Shown here piece by piece: positions 24,351 through 36,299 of a stretch of 64,000 bases of DNA. The stretch is from Aldrovandia affinis. Taxonomy: Eukaryota > Chordata > Actinopteri > Notacanthiformes > Halosauridae. The first letter of the stretch is position 1. Each line of letters opens with the position of its first letter. The DNA lies in NCBI GenBank assembly GCA_029706075.1, contig JAINUG010000073.1, positions 3,570,001 to 3,634,000 on the forward strand, given 5' to 3'. The position numbers and the translations under genes are program-made. Below the pieces are notes generated by a model that was not told the DNA's origin, made no database searches, and was given only the letters and a program-made list of their open reading frames with translations.

Positions 24351-24423
24351 ATTCGGAACATTGAAATATGTTGAAACTTTGCAGATAATTACCGTCAGAA
24401 GTACTGCAGTCTACAACAGAACT

Positions 24424-24545
24424 AGTGGTTCTGTGTGGCTCAGTCAGTAGGTTCGATTCCCACTAGGACCACATGTACTGAAAAATGTATGCATTCACTA
24501 CTGTAAATCGCTTTGGATAAAAGCGCCTGCTAAATGGCATATATA
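24424..24545 (+). mobile_element. tRNA-derived SINE, family C, internally deleted
   Basis: GTGGTTCTGTGTGGCTCAGT is followed almost at once by the B box GGTTCGATTCCCAC, so the segment between the boxes is missing. The tail AAATCGCTTTGGATAAAAGC is intact. Confidence 0.78.
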
Positions 24546-24704
24546 GGCATATATATATATATTATGGCAACTCCCAAAGACAACGCAGTACAAAACACAG
24601 ATTGACCACAGCAGTATAAGAGCAGAATGATGTGAACTGGACCTGACCACATAATATTGGATTCATTTAGAATTGGCAATTATTTGGTAAAATATAAAAC
24701 TAAG

Positions 24705-24770
24705 AGCGGCGGTGGTGCAGTGGATAGCGCTGTCGATAATGTTAGATAATGGATGGATGGATGGATATAA
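24705..24770 (+). mobile_element. Remnant of tRNA-derived SINE, family D
   Basis: GGCGGTGGTGCAGTGGATAG followed directly by a (ATGG)n tail. This is the two ends of the element seen whole at 32765, with the middle deleted. Confidence 0.7.
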
Positions 24771-24779
24771 AACTAAGAG

Positions 24780-25890
24780 GCAATTTTGCCTTAGTAATGT
24801 TGGTGTTTTATTTTGTTGTTGTTTTGAATGTAAAGAAATTGAGACTGGAAACATTATCACATATAATATCTTGCCTAATTTCCACTGATTACACAGCTAG
24901 ATGGTAATGTTACACAACATAGTGTCAACTGGGATAACTGTTTATACAACATGCTGGCGAACTGGTTAGTTTGTCATGAGCATAGTTCTAATTATGACAC
25001 CAATATGAGTTGGGAAAAGCAATTATAAAATAGCTACTAGATAAACAATGCTGACTGGTAAATGTGTCAACTGTCTTCCTTGGTGATTGGGTTCTTGGCT
25101 GTCATATTATCTTGTAGCCTACTTTGTATTTGCAATCGTTTTTACATGCACCATGTTTTGAACAAGAAAAACATATCTGTCTCAGCAGGAACTTCTAAGA
25201 TTTCCTAAAACAAATGCCTGTCTTACCAACTCTTTGAGCTTCTTAAATCAGTAAGTATTTTTTGGGAATAATGTGAATTATAGGTTAAGTCAAGGACATC
25301 CCATCTAGACTGACAGAGAAGACAAACAAGGTTCTTTGAAAATTATCCGTATTTAATGAGTATGAACCAAATGCTCATTTTAAATGAAACTATTCAAAAT
25401 GATTTGCAAAGAGATAATTCAATGTGACACTTGAAAAGATGTTTCTACTTGGCAAATATCCTATTGTACTACAGAAAAAGCATATCAGGACATTGAATAC
25501 GCTGTAGAATGCATAAACAATCAGACCAAGCATCTGGCGTGTTATATCAATCACAATCGATGTAGAAGCTCGTGCAGGAAATTAAAGATTTCTTCACAAG
25601 TGTAGCAGACTCTAATATAATATGTAATTCCGAAACATGTAAAATGATTTTCAAAACGGGTAAAGGTTGGGTACCCTTGTAGATTTGTTTTGTTCATTTG
25701 GAAATGATTGATTTTATCAACAATTATTTTGCACAATTATTTTTGTGCTTTGTATAGAAGGTGTGGTCTGTCGTTTTGCTGACATTAATTACTGTAGTTA
25801 CTGTATCTACTTATCTTTGGTAGTTCACTTTGTTAATCATGAAAGGGATTAACAGAGTGAACTACCAACGATTTTATATAAAAGTTCGGT
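24780..25890. other. Intergenic, AT-rich, no feature seen
   Basis: Unique AT-rich DNA between the smpd4 promoter and the duplicated smpd4 exons. No gene or array is recognised. Confidence 0.5.
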
Positions 25891-25894
25891 TAGC

Positions 25895-26068
25895 AGAACA
25901 AGAGGCCACAGGTGGAAATTAGTTTAAGGCAAATTCTGCACGGATATTAGGACGGTTGTCAATGCCTGGAGCAGCTTGCCAGGTCGGGTAGTAGAGGAAG
26001 AAACACTTGGGCCTAGATGGGCTGAACGGCCCGTTCTCCTCATGATGTATTCTTATGTTCTTATGTTC
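25895..26068 (+). mobile_element. Non-LTR retrotransposon 3' end, deleted copy
   Basis: Same element as 11418-11660 (AGAGGCCACAGGTGGAAATT, GATGGGCTGAACGGCCCGTT, ATTCTTATGTTCTTATGTTC) but missing about 60 internal bases. It borders the duplicated smpd4 exons on their 3' side, as in the parent gene. Confidence 0.7.
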
Positions 26069-26143
26069 ATTAATGCCTTAAACACTGCCACTCGCTCTCA
26101 AACCTCAAACTCATTTCTCTCAGACACTCAGGTGAATTCTTAC

Positions 26144-26615
26144 CCGCTGGTTCACGAGCGACGCGACCCAGAACATCAGCCGGACTAAACCCGCGTTCTC
26201 GTAGCTCCTGATGGGCTGCAGCTCGGGGTCGCCCTGATACTCGATCTCAAACCTGCGCAGCCCGTTAATAATCTGCGACAGAAAGAGCACATTAGGCACA
26301 AAGTTGTGTTTAACCAAGGTTTTAAAGGACATCTAAGGTGGAAAAATCAAGTGGTAAAGCAATGGCAAACAAAGAACACCATCCTCATAATTACACTTAC
26401 AATAAAAACATATTGATCGAGTAGTGAGTAGTGATATTCATAGACCTTCTTTAACCCAGAGGCGCCTCAGGTGAGTCTCTTACCTGCATCCTCCCCAGGT
26501 CAGTCAGGACGAGGCCGTTCTGTCCCTGGATGCAGTCAGGAAGCTGCCTGGAACCCGTGTCCTCCTCCACCGCGCTCACGCTCGCCATCAGCTCACACAC
26601 CTGCCCTGCGTTCAG
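26144..26615 (-). pseudogene. Duplicate of smpd4 exons 17 and 18
   Basis: 26484-26615 (132 bp) and 26144-26272 (129 bp) match smpd4 exons 17 (12648-12779) and 18 (11728-11856) in length, phase and splice sites. They encode LNAGQVCELMASVSAVEEDT and [20 protein letters not shown] with few changes: Val to Met in exon 17, and SYESAV to SYENAG in exon 18. The intron is also homologous but lacks the family-A SINE and the 66-bp tandem doubling of the parent. No other smpd4 exon is nearby, so it is a DNA-level partial copy, not a retrocopy. It lies about 2 kb upstream of the smpd4 promoter in the same orientation. Both exons remain open, so exonisation cannot be excluded. Confidence 0.92.
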
Positions 26616-26654
26616 CTTCACGCCACATTCACACACACACATTCACACGCACAA

Positions 26655-26765
26655 ACACACACGCTAGATGCTAGATGCAGTACTAGATACTCTTTAGATT
26701 AGGACATGACGAGCCTAGCTGGGCTGAACGGCCCGTTATCATCATTATATATTCTTAGGTTTGTT
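26655..26765 (+). mobile_element. Non-LTR retrotransposon 3' end, second flanking piece
   Basis: ACTAGATACTCTTTAGATTA, GGACATGACGAGCCTAG and GGGCTGAACGGCCCGTT match the part missing from the copy at 25.9 kb. The duplicated smpd4 exons are therefore bracketed by pieces of the same LINE end. Confidence 0.65.
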
Positions 26766-27999
26766 CTTACTGTGCAAACAAAACCGTCAGGGCATAAACT
26801 GTTTGCGTTGACTTCCACTGCTGTAGAAATGTTGTCGCTGGTTTTGGCAATGAAGAAACGGGGAAAAGTTAGGCAGTTTGTGCTAGTGAACAGGTGCGTG
26901 ACTCAGCATTTTCACACACGGGCACGAGGGAGCAGATTAATCTGCTTGGCCTCTGATTCCGAAACTTGGGGCATGCTCTATTTCCCATTCAATAAGCTGC
27001 TCATTCCTCATTGCTGAATTTGGCGCGTGTAGTGCGTAATTAAATGTGATATTTGCATGGCCCAGATTGTGCCATCATTCGGTCATCTGTGTGTGCATTG
27101 CACCATGACACATAACGCAGTTCGTGGGACTCCAGGGCATCTGGTAAACGGAGTGTTAAAATCCCCTCAGCACGGCCCTTTCAGCGCACACAAGCGGCGA
27201 TACGTGGTGGCTCTCCTTTTGGGATATTTAAGCGTATTCATCCATCGCAAATGCCCCACAGTGGCCGACAGCCCCCTTTGCCCAAAAAAGACTGGAGTAG
27301 CACCGCAGTTTAATGAGTGGCTGATTAATAATTCCAGTTTCATCTGGTTCAGGCCAAGCGGTATTGTAATCGCATCCCGCCCAGGCAGGCAGTGAAATCG
27401 CTGTTCTCTGCGGGGAGAGAGCACTGTTTTAAATCCTTCTGATGTGGCTTCAATCTCCTGCTATTTATGGCATCAGAGTCAATTTACTCCCCCTCTTTGA
27501 GCCATGTGTCCATGGATTGGTCTTTTTTTTAATCGAAACCATGAGAGATTAGCCCCCTTTATTTTTTTATTCACACCTGTCTGAAATCTCTGGCTCTGCG
27601 TCAGATCTCTGCTCTCAATTAATGTATTGCCTGGGCGCTGTGTGGCAGATGGAGGCACACGATTGGCTGTCATAGAAACACAACTGTCGGCGGTGTGACA
27701 CATGCTGCGTTTGATCCCGGAGAAAGCATTGCCCTGTCACGCGCGCTCCGATGATCTCTTTCTGCCTGAACCCGCAGCCAGGGCGCAGAGATGACAGTGA
27801 GGAGTCTGGACACATCGCTCTTGTAATTTATATGAGAGTGCCTGTCAGGAAAGGCCCTGTGCGGTCATAAAGAGAGGGCTGCCGTTTGCTTCTGGTTACA
27901 CCTTCACCCGCTCGAAAATGGTGAATGTGTTCTTCGACTGTGTGCGATTCCAACATGAAAGATGGCTTCTTGCTTGTATGGCTATGTTACACTAGTTCC

Positions 28000-28205
28000 T
28001 TAGCAGAAGCACTTATCCAGAGCACCTTAGACAGCTTGCATTTTTTACATACCGTCCATTTTGACAGCAGGATATTTCACTGAAGCGATTTAGGTTAAGA
28101 AACTCGTTAAAGGACATAACGCACGTGCCAAACCTAGGAAGTGAATCTGAAATCTCTGAGGTATTGGCCCACTTCCTTAACCACTACACTACACTGCCAC
28201 CCCAA
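28000..28205 (-). mobile_element. Degenerate family-B SINE
   Basis: Reverse order of tail (AGCAGAAGCACTTATCCAGA), body (ACATACCGTCC) and head (CCACTACACTACACTGCC), strongly diverged. Confidence 0.55.
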
Positions 28206-28884
28206 ACACCCTACTTCTGTCACGACCTGGACTGGAAAGCAATGCAACATGTCTGTCTGCAACCAAGTTATCTTTAGGTGAAGATATCATTGAAAGGAAT
28301 CAAATAATAAATAACGCCTCCAAATGCGTGGTTTCATAAATTATGTTATAAATATAATACATTTATATATCATATATTATAAAATATATTATATATGATA
28401 AATTAATTAAGCATTTAATTGAATGGAATTGTATGATATTCTATGGAAATATCATCAGAATTTTGAGAGGGATTCAGAACAACGTTGTTTTCTGTTCACT
28501 GACACCATTAACACAGACTACAGTGAGGCAAGAACAGATCTTTCACAGATCTGGCCTGTCGTCTGACCAGAGTCTCCAAGTGGAATAACTGCACATTTGC
28601 TTGGTCATTTGCCCCCTTTTTAATACTTTGCAGTGAAGCCAAGAAATCCAGACAGCATTTTTTTCAGATCCAGCATCTCTCACATTGTAAGGCTAATCTC
28701 TCACCAAGTGCAGTAAAATACGGCACATTCTCTGATCCACCGTCAGGCTGTGAGTAAAAAGAGAGAATAAGAGTGAGAGGATCCTTTCATCTTTCTTAGT
28801 GCCCTCCTTCAATCAAAGATGATTTTTGCTCTCACGTGAGGCTGTTTTACCACAGGCACTCCAAGCCACCGTGAAACCACACAA

Positions 28885-29158
28885 ACCTGGCACATCCAGG
28901 GTGACCACACAATCCTGCCACATCCAGGGTGAGAGCACAAACCTGCCACATCCAGGGTGAGAGCACAAACCTGCCACATCCAGGGTGACCACACAATCCT
29001 GCCACATCCAGGGTGACCACACAATCCTGCCACATCCAGGGTGAGAGCACAAACCTGGCACATCCAGGGTGAGAGCACAAACCTGCCACAACCAGGGTGA
29101 GAGCACAAATCTGCCACATCCAGGGTCACCCCACAATCCTGCCACATGGAGGGTGAGA
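28885..29158. repeat. 28-bp minisatellite, about 9 copies
   Basis: Alternating variants of CCTGCCACATCCAGGGTG followed by AGAGCACAAA or ACCACACAAT. Open frames on the minus strand are repeat artefacts. Confidence 0.9.
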
Positions 29159-32100
29159 GCGTTGAAGGCCCCTCTCATTCAGATGGCCAGTATTTGAACT
29201 GTCCAGCCACATACCTTGAGAGTGGATTTTTCTGAACAGCGATCAAATCCCCTTTTTCTTTCTCTTCTTTATTTGTCCGATCTGAATCGTTTATTTCAGT
29301 TTTAGAGACTTAGATACCTGATCTCCGGTACGTTTTGTTTGAGCTCATTGTGAGAAATGTGTGCAGTGACTACAGAGAGGCAGCAGGGATCTGTCCGTGG
29401 TTGTCTGTAAAGATATGGACCATAAATATAACATTTATGCTTGACTAGAGTGAAATTGCTTCGCCTATATGGCCAAGAAGTCTCCTGACAAATGCTGATA
29501 GAAAGTGCATGAAGAATGACTACAAAGAAGACTACAAATTGACATAAGGACACAGATATTATGAATAAATACATGCTCAATGGTAGGCTTATCACGCGAG
29601 GTCATTTTCTCTTTCTCCTTACAAGCTGTGAGGCCAAGTATTGCTGTTAAGGTTCATTTCGATTTAAAAAAAACATGAGACACTTCAAGACTGAAATGCA
29701 GAGGGCAATCATATTCTTTATTTGTGAGACTTTTTTGAAATATAGTTCTGGAAATCATGCCATTGGAGCTGTTAGTGCTGGCAGAGCCTCTGGGGTATGA
29801 ATATGGATGGCAGTTGGCCTTGAGTAAGGATCTAATTAAATTAACATGAAAGGAGGGAAAGAAAACATTAAATGTATTCTTTTGACAGCGTGCTCATTGA
29901 AAAGGCACATGAATAGTGTGGCGTTTTGATTCTGCCCTCTCTGCCTGCACAAGGAGAGCTCTTGTTGATGAGCAATGCTTTTCACAAGACAATAGTCAAG
30001 AAAATCAAACCGTGAAGTTTGAGATGTGACCACGCATAATAATGTAAAAGGAACAGGAATGTTGAAATGATAATTACCTATTGTCCTTCCTCGTATGATA
30101 TTTGTAACATGGCTGCCACTCTTGTCCCTTGACATAACATAAGCTCTTGTAAACTTAAAAAGTGAGTATCTCAACGCATTCCCGTAGATATTCCAAGCCT
30201 TTACATTAGAGGTGCTCGCCTGACTTTGAAAAAAAAAAAGTGAGAATTTTGCAGTGATCATTCCAAAGAAACTCATCAATCTTACGTTTCAGTGCAATTT
30301 TAACACCACACAGCTTCAGAAAACCCTCTCTTTGGTGTCATTGAAATCCTCCTCGGCTTGATGGCCAAACAAACGTATATATTTACCCCATTGCAACTAT
30401 CTCTTGGGAGGTGCTTTGCTTTGCCGTCAAAAGCAGAAGGGTTTCTTGGCCCAGATGAAAAAGCCCCTGGCCGTTTGAGATTCCTTTAGCACCACCCGCC
30501 TCTTTTCCTCCCCTCTAATTTCACACTGGATTGTGAGGAGAGGAGCAGAAAAGGAAAGAAAATGACTGCAATTCCATTCCTACACCCCCTGCCAGTAAAT
30601 TGGGCCTTTATTAAATTTAGGCCCCATCTATCAATACTGAGACCAGTATCGAAATTGCTCTGTTGGCCACAAATCGTCGGCAATAGATCGGGTCTTATTT
30701 GAAACAAGGCCGTCATTAATCTGGCTCACTTGTTTTCCTGAGGTGAAGGGGAAGCAGGCCGTATTAAGACTTGTATTTGTTCCCTCGGTGATGGATGTGG
30801 CCTCCATGAACCTCTGATTACCAGATTACCAGGAGTAAAGCAGGAATCCATTAGACAGACAATCATTTACTGCTGCTGGGGAGGCCGCGAATTCTCTCTT
30901 TTTCATCAGATACCAGGAGGGTGGCGAGGAAGAAGCAGAGTGATGTTCCAAACGCTTTCTTAAAAAGAGCGCTCACCAAGGAGACACCACCTCCATCGGA
31001 GATTACGCTTTTTTTTTCTCCCAACAATTTTTTTGAGATATATTTTTGTATTCTTTAATTTTGCCATCAGATGTCAGCTATTACAAAAATAGCCTGAAAT
31101 GCTGATGTTTTCTTAAAAACCCCCAGGAAATATTCAATCATATTTGTTGAATTGATCTTTACTGATATTAATAGATTTCAATTCAATACTTTCACCCCAC
31201 GGGGCAAACCTAATTTACAAACTATCCACAGAGAGACAATAATAGGGCTAGAATCGGCCCTCAGCCATGTGCAGGCCGATGACAATGGAATTATGATGAA
31301 GTGGAAAAGTCATTTCAAAATGTTGTCCTTGCTCTATTCTCAAAGTGGAGGGACTTATCAGTCCAGTGGGTTTGAGAGGAATCTCCTCTCCGGTGAGCTG
31401 AATATTGAAAAGAGGAGAATCTGCTGGCAAATTATCGCCAGCGAGGAAAGGTCAGAGGAAGTTAAACGTATCCAGGGAAGGCCGTGACCCCTCCGCGCCG
31501 ATAAGAAAAACAGTTCATGAAAGAACGAGTGTGGAGGGAAAGATCAGCTTGCTCCATTCTCACCTCCTCCGCTGGCGGTCAAAATCATTGTGGACCAGTT
31601 TTGTCCAACGCTTCCTCAGCGCCCAGTTATGTTTGGTTCTGTAAGTGCGAAGCTGCACTGTAATCTAAAAGACCAGCGCCAGATTTATTGTACTTATAGT
31701 TCAGGAATGTTTGTTTGTTTGTTCATTTTGTTGGTGTGTAAAGTGTTGAAGAAGGTCAATGAACTTCTCATGTCTTTATATTACACAAGACTCCCACTGA
31801 GGATAATAAATTATGACATTTCTCTTTAAAAAAACTCAAAATAGTCACTATTTGACCAGAGGAGAGTCTAATTAATATTTTCTGAATAACACATAAGGCC
31901 ATACCTTTTACCGGATTAAATCCCTTGCCTGGCAGGGATGCATTAAGATAGAAAAAAAAGGAAAATAGTTCTAAAATATTTGAAAAGTATTTTGTTGAGT
32001 TCCACTGTGGAGCCAGGATAATTGGAGACTAGTTGCCCTATCTTGTTCTCAGAGATTTTATCCTGATTGTGTGTGAATGTGTCTGCACCTGCTTGACCAT

Positions 32101-32397
32101 GTGCAGGTGTGGTCCTGAACCTTTGCTCTTGACCAAAAGCTATTTTATGTTACCATTGCATCATATTTCAAAATTAATTTGCATGAAAAGTTACTGTTAT
32201 GGCACATTCCCTGGGCCAGTGTGCACGTGCCTCTAGTTTAGGTTTATTATTATTATTAAGATTAATTATTATGAGAACCCACATATCCACAGTAGTGGTC
32301 CCATATGGCTGTCTTGGTTGGGTTTGTGTAATGTGTGTGTGAAATGCCCGTTTCATGTGTAATTGCGCTACGGAGCCCTGACCCCGGAACCAGTAAC

Positions 32398-32556
32398 CAG
32401 GGGCGTTGCTAGAGTCTGGTGGGGCCCTAGGCAAAAAAAAAAAAAAAAAAAAAAGACATTCCTCTGGGGTAAAGCTTGTCAGCCCTCGGTGACCCCCTAA
32501 CAGCCTGGGCGCCCCAGGCAGTTGCCTGCCTTGCCTGTTCACAAACAACACCTCTG
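32398..32556 (+). mobile_element. hAT-type nonautonomous element, left copy
   Basis: Begins CAGGGGCGTTGCTAG and ends CAACACCTCTG, giving inverted termini of about 11 bases with the hAT CAGRG pattern. About 159 bp with an internal poly-A run. The bases at its two sides do not match each other: CCAGTAAC on the left, CTCTCGGC on the right. Confidence 0.85.
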
Positions 32557-32620
32557 CTCTCGGCTGAAGGAACGAGACCCCGACCTCTTTGATCAGCTTG
32601 GCCAGGGCTCGGATCCCCAG
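32557..32620 (+). pseudogene. 3' half of a CARD exon (caspase paralogue)
   Basis: CTCTCGGCTGAAGGAACGAG through CGGATCCCCAG aligns with the last about 63 bases of casp1 exon 2 (CTCTCGGCTGAGGAAACGAG to GGGATCCAG), with a small internal shift. Weak homology persists into the intron (AAACGCCCTT). The 5' half of the same exon type is at 45040-45229. Confidence 0.85.
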
Positions 32621-32764
32621 CCTGCTCAACCAGTAAAAATAAGAATTCCAATGTAAAACGCCCTTGTTTAAAGTTTAGCACTGAATACTGAATACTATTA
32701 AAAACCCTCTCTTATCCTACATGTAAAATATATTTATTTGATTTAATATAATAATTACTACACC

Positions 32765-33131
32765 GGGCGGCACGGTGGTGCAGTGGATAGCACTGTCGCC
32801 TCACAGCAAGAAGGTCTCGGGTTCGAATCCAGGCCGGGGGCCTTTCTGTGCGGAGTTTGCATGTTCTCCCCGTGTCCGCGTGGGTTTCCTCCGGGTACTC
32901 CGGTTTCCTCCCACAGTCCAAAGACATGCACGTTAGGCTAATTGGAGAGTCTAAATTGCCCGTAGGTATGAGTGTGTGAGTGAATGGTGTGTGTACCCTG
33001 TGATGGATTGGCGACCTGTCCAGGGTGTATTCCTGCCTCTCGCCCGGAACGCATGCTGGGATAGGCTCCAGCACCCCCCCCGCGACCCTGACCAGGAATA
33101 AGCGGCTTAGACAATGGATGGATGGATGGAA
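32765..33131 (+). mobile_element. tRNA-derived SINE, family D, with ATGGATGG tail
   Basis: Complete element. A box GGTGGTGCAGTGGATAGCAC, B box GGGTTCGAATCC, a body with TTTGCATGTTCTCCCCGTGT and CCTCCCACAGTCCAAAGACA, and the RTE-like end AAGCGGCTTAGACAATGG with an ATGG tail. This family is widespread in teleosts. Confidence 0.88.
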
Positions 33132-34244
33132 TTACTACACCTACTATCGATACCAATTCATAATTTGTGTAGTAATTATGACATTAATAATGATTAATAT
33201 AATTAGTACACCAATTATCAATTAAATCACCAAATTTGTTGATAGCACCTAGGAATAGCACAGCACCTAGCACCCAGGAACTGTACTTCCCACTAGGATG
33301 GCTTTCAGCTAAACTGTTCTTGACTACGGTTAACACTTTGTTGTACGTCGCTCTGGATAAGAGTGTCTGCCAAGTGCCTGTAATGTAATGTAATGATAGG
33401 CAGAGCAAATTGGTAGATCAACCTTCATCTAAATATACAACTCACAATTCAATTAAAATTAACAGTTGGTTTATTAAGTTATACAACAGTTATACAAAGA
33501 CAAAATATTCAATGTCCAATCTACAGATGTAGGTTCACCTACCTTAACAAATACTAATTCCTAGACATAAAATTGACATGTAAAAATCACAAAAGAGATT
33601 CAATGGAAGAAAGTAATACAAAACCCAGTTTCTTTCCGCATGGAAACACACGCAGCCGAGGTGTGAACTGGGAGCAGATCTCCCAAGAAAAGCAGGAACG
33701 TTGTAGGACTACCCATGAGTAGCTATCTCCTCTAAAACTGCCAAAACAGATGTCTGTCAAAGCTACATACCTTACTGCCCTGGTTTCGATCATAAACTAA
33801 TAAACCTGTAAATAATTGGCACCATATTTGTTTATGACAATTTAACTCTGTTTGCCTGCGCAGGATCACCAAAGTGCACCTCCCCAACAGGTAAACTGGA
33901 ATAACTATCATTCACCAAAACCAACAAGGAAACATGAACATCCCCATAATTAATGCCACTAAAGATCCTCACTGCAGTTATGTGGAGAGTTCCTGGAGTA
34001 TCATACTGTACAAACATATCAGCCTTAAAAACATTGAACATACCTGTAGCAGGACTGTAAATCAGGGCATATTGCTGTGCCTGCTGATGTAAACACATTT
34101 TTATTCCCTCTCTTCATCTGCAAATCATGCTGGAGGACACGGGAGAGTGCCAACTTCAAATCATTTTGTCAGTGTGCCCACTCTGTGTGACCCAACACCC
34201 CCAACGATGGCAAAGGGCATCAGTGACAATTCATAATAATAATA
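33132..34244. other. AT-rich segment with one SINE tail
   Basis: A shared SINE tail lies at 33340-33395 (CGTCGCTCTGGATAAGAGTG). The rest is AT-rich unique DNA. An 88-codon minus-strand open frame at 33832-34098 resembles nothing I recognise and has no splice context. Confidence 0.5.
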
Positions 34245-34397
34245 ATATACACCATTTAGCAGACGCTTTTATCCAAAGCGACTTACAGTAGTGAATGCAA
34301 ACATTTTCAGTATATGTGGCCCCAGTGGGGATTGAACCCACAATCTAAGCATTGCCAATGCGGTGCTCTACCCACTGAGCCACAGAGAGCCACGATT
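34245..34397 (-). mobile_element. tRNA-derived SINE, family C, complete reverse copy
   Basis: Reads tail (TTTAGCAGACGCTTTTATCC), linker, B box complement (GGGATTGAACCCAC) and A box complement (GCTCTACCCACTGAGCCAC). It has a single head unit, showing the unexpanded form of the elements at 21.3 and 49.0 kb. Confidence 0.85.
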
Positions 34398-34784
34398 GAT
34401 TGTGGTTATGCACATTGCTCAGATGTATAGTTTCAGGGAACATCAGCAGATTAGAGTAGAGTAGGAACCTAGATAAGGAGATAATGTAGGAAATAGTGAT
34501 ATACACATTTATTGTAATCCATTTTGCTTCAACACTTAATCTTGTTAATCACTCAATAGCCAACATTGTTTTTGACGTGAAACCAATATTTGAAAGTGGT
34601 AAATTGTGTAATTAATTTTAATTATTCACCTTATTACATATGTAATGTTATGGTAATCGATACTTGTTAAACGCATCTGACCTTCTTCACTTGTGGGTGG
34701 TCAGCTATATTTTCGCAAACATTGTTGCACACCGTTTGATCATTGTTGCCAAAACCTTTGCCGAAAGGAGCAGGTCTCTTGAGA

Positions 34785-34880
34785 AACCCCGGGGGCAGCG
34801 ATTGGCTATCCGCCCCAGGGTGCGGGTGAGACGGCAGGAGCAAGCCGAGAAGCCGAGAAGCCGAGAAGAGCGAAGAGTCT
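34785..34880 (+). mobile_element. Family-A SINE fragment
   Basis: GGGGGCAGCGATTGGCTATC and CGCCCCAGGGTGCGGG match the middle of the family-A element, followed by a short AAGCCGAG triplication. Confidence 0.6.
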
Positions 34881-35284
34881 CTCTAGAGAGTAGGTGGGCT
34901 CCACCCCAAATTTAGTGTACCGGGGATTTCGTCCAATAAGCGTTGACTAAAATCAGAGCCAATCAAATGCGTGAATTTCCTTTAAAAAAATCTATACAGT
35001 ATCACTTTTCACTATAGGCCGTAAGGTGAACGCCGAAAATGTGTCTAGAAAGCAAATCTCGTTCCCATCAAACCCGACTACATACTTTTTACTTCATAAA
35101 AAAGATCTATTGGTGTTGAGCGAGAAAAAAAAGTTCTCTCAAAAAAAGTACACCTCAACAAAACCATCATTTTTATGAACAGTTAGAGCAGTCTGTGTCA
35201 AAGCAAGACAAAAAAGTGTCCAAGTCTATAGATCAGAAACACCCCACCCCCACCCCACATTTCCCAGGTAACACGGCAAATCTC

Positions 35285-35790
35285 TTAGTCATCACTATCA
35301 CTATCAGGAGAGCTATGATCACATGTAGCCCTTTCCTCAGTTTCTTTGAAAACATTTGCACAATTTTGGCACCGACATAAATCTGTACAAGACAGTCTTG
35401 CAGACATACAGGAACATCTTCCTGTCTCGCATTTGCCTTGCCTGCAACTGCAGTGGACTACCTGCAACACACTTTCAGGGGCAGGATTTCTAGTCATCCA
35501 GGTCACTGTTAAGTCCCCATCCTCAAGGTGCCATCCATTGCCAGCAGGTGATGGAGCACACATCTTAGCTTTAAAGGATGATCTCATTATTGCTGCTTGG
35601 TAGTTTGCCCTTTTGCAGTGTTGGTACAGGGCATCACTTGTGGGGGGAATGGATAGTTCTGGCAAGGCTGATGAACGCCTTGTATCGTGCCTCATTCACA
35701 TTTTCAGCAGCTGACTGGTCATACAGGTGGCACACGTATTTGCAAAGTATTGCAAAGGTAGACTGGTCCAGGTTAAAGCACCTTTGTTGC
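35285..35790 (-). pseudogene. Decayed Cys-rich (CXC-like) ORF of probable transposon origin
   Basis: A 136-codon minus-strand frame ends in CSCRQGKCETGRCSCMSARL, LSCTDLCRCQNCAN and an acidic SDSDD tail. It is preceded by DALYQHCKRANYQAAI. This order (an ANYQ.A.. block, then a tesmin/CXC-like Cys cluster) occurs in uncharacterised animal proteins often tied to mobile elements. Upstream, the related segment LCKYVCHLYDQSAAENVNEA continues in a different frame, so a one-base shift near 35660 breaks the gene. No splice sites or start were found. It lies inside the hAT-bounded caspase unit. The family assignment is tentative. Confidence 0.55.
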
Positions 35791-35999
35791 TCTGTAGCCC
35801 TCTCTCTATTCCCTCTGTAATGTAGTCAAATTGTGCATTGTTATCGTTGAATGTCCATTACTTGGTCAAATCTCGGTCGAGGTAGACCTCTGCCTACGGT
35901 TCTATATGTACTGTAGCTGTCAATGGGCTCACAGATGCTGCAAGAATAAAGTTGCAAGCAGAACGATCAGCATATGATTTTCGTTTTTTATTCCCATTC

Positions 36000-36055
36000 A
36001 TTACATTACATTACAGGCATTTAGCAGATGATTTTATCCAAAGCGACTTACAATA
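36000..36055 (-). mobile_element. SINE 3' tail fragment
   Basis: ACAGGCATTTAGCAGATGAT then TTTATCCAAAGCGACTTAC, the shared tail in reverse, about 750 bases upstream of the caspase start. Confidence 0.65.
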
Positions 36056-36299
36056 AGTGCATTTAACGTAGGTAAGCAAGAGAACTGCTAGTCACCGGAA
36101 ATCATAAGTACATCTCCCTACTAAACAAGCATCCAAGAGCATAACCAGGGCTGAGGTAAGTGCAAGAACAAATCTATCTTATCTGAAGTTACATTGCATA
36201 ATCAATTAATCACATAATTACATGTTGCGCAGGCGGTGAGCATTTGGGCAAAGATATCTCACATTCCGGGTCAAAAATATCGCATTTCGCATCGACAGA

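Larger units (their letters stand above)
26770..32389. other. Gene desert with regulatory-looking unique sequence
   Basis: No coding exon is supported. Several blocks (about 27.0-27.9, 30.3-31.0 and 31.1-31.7 kb) are unique, moderately GC-balanced and rich in short developmental-factor-like words (TTATTAAATTTAGG, GTCATTAATCTGGC, CTGATTACCAGATTACC), unlike the decayed repeats around them. This resembles conserved non-coding enhancer DNA, but conservation cannot be judged here. An AT palindrome lies at 28345-28410. Confidence 0.35.
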
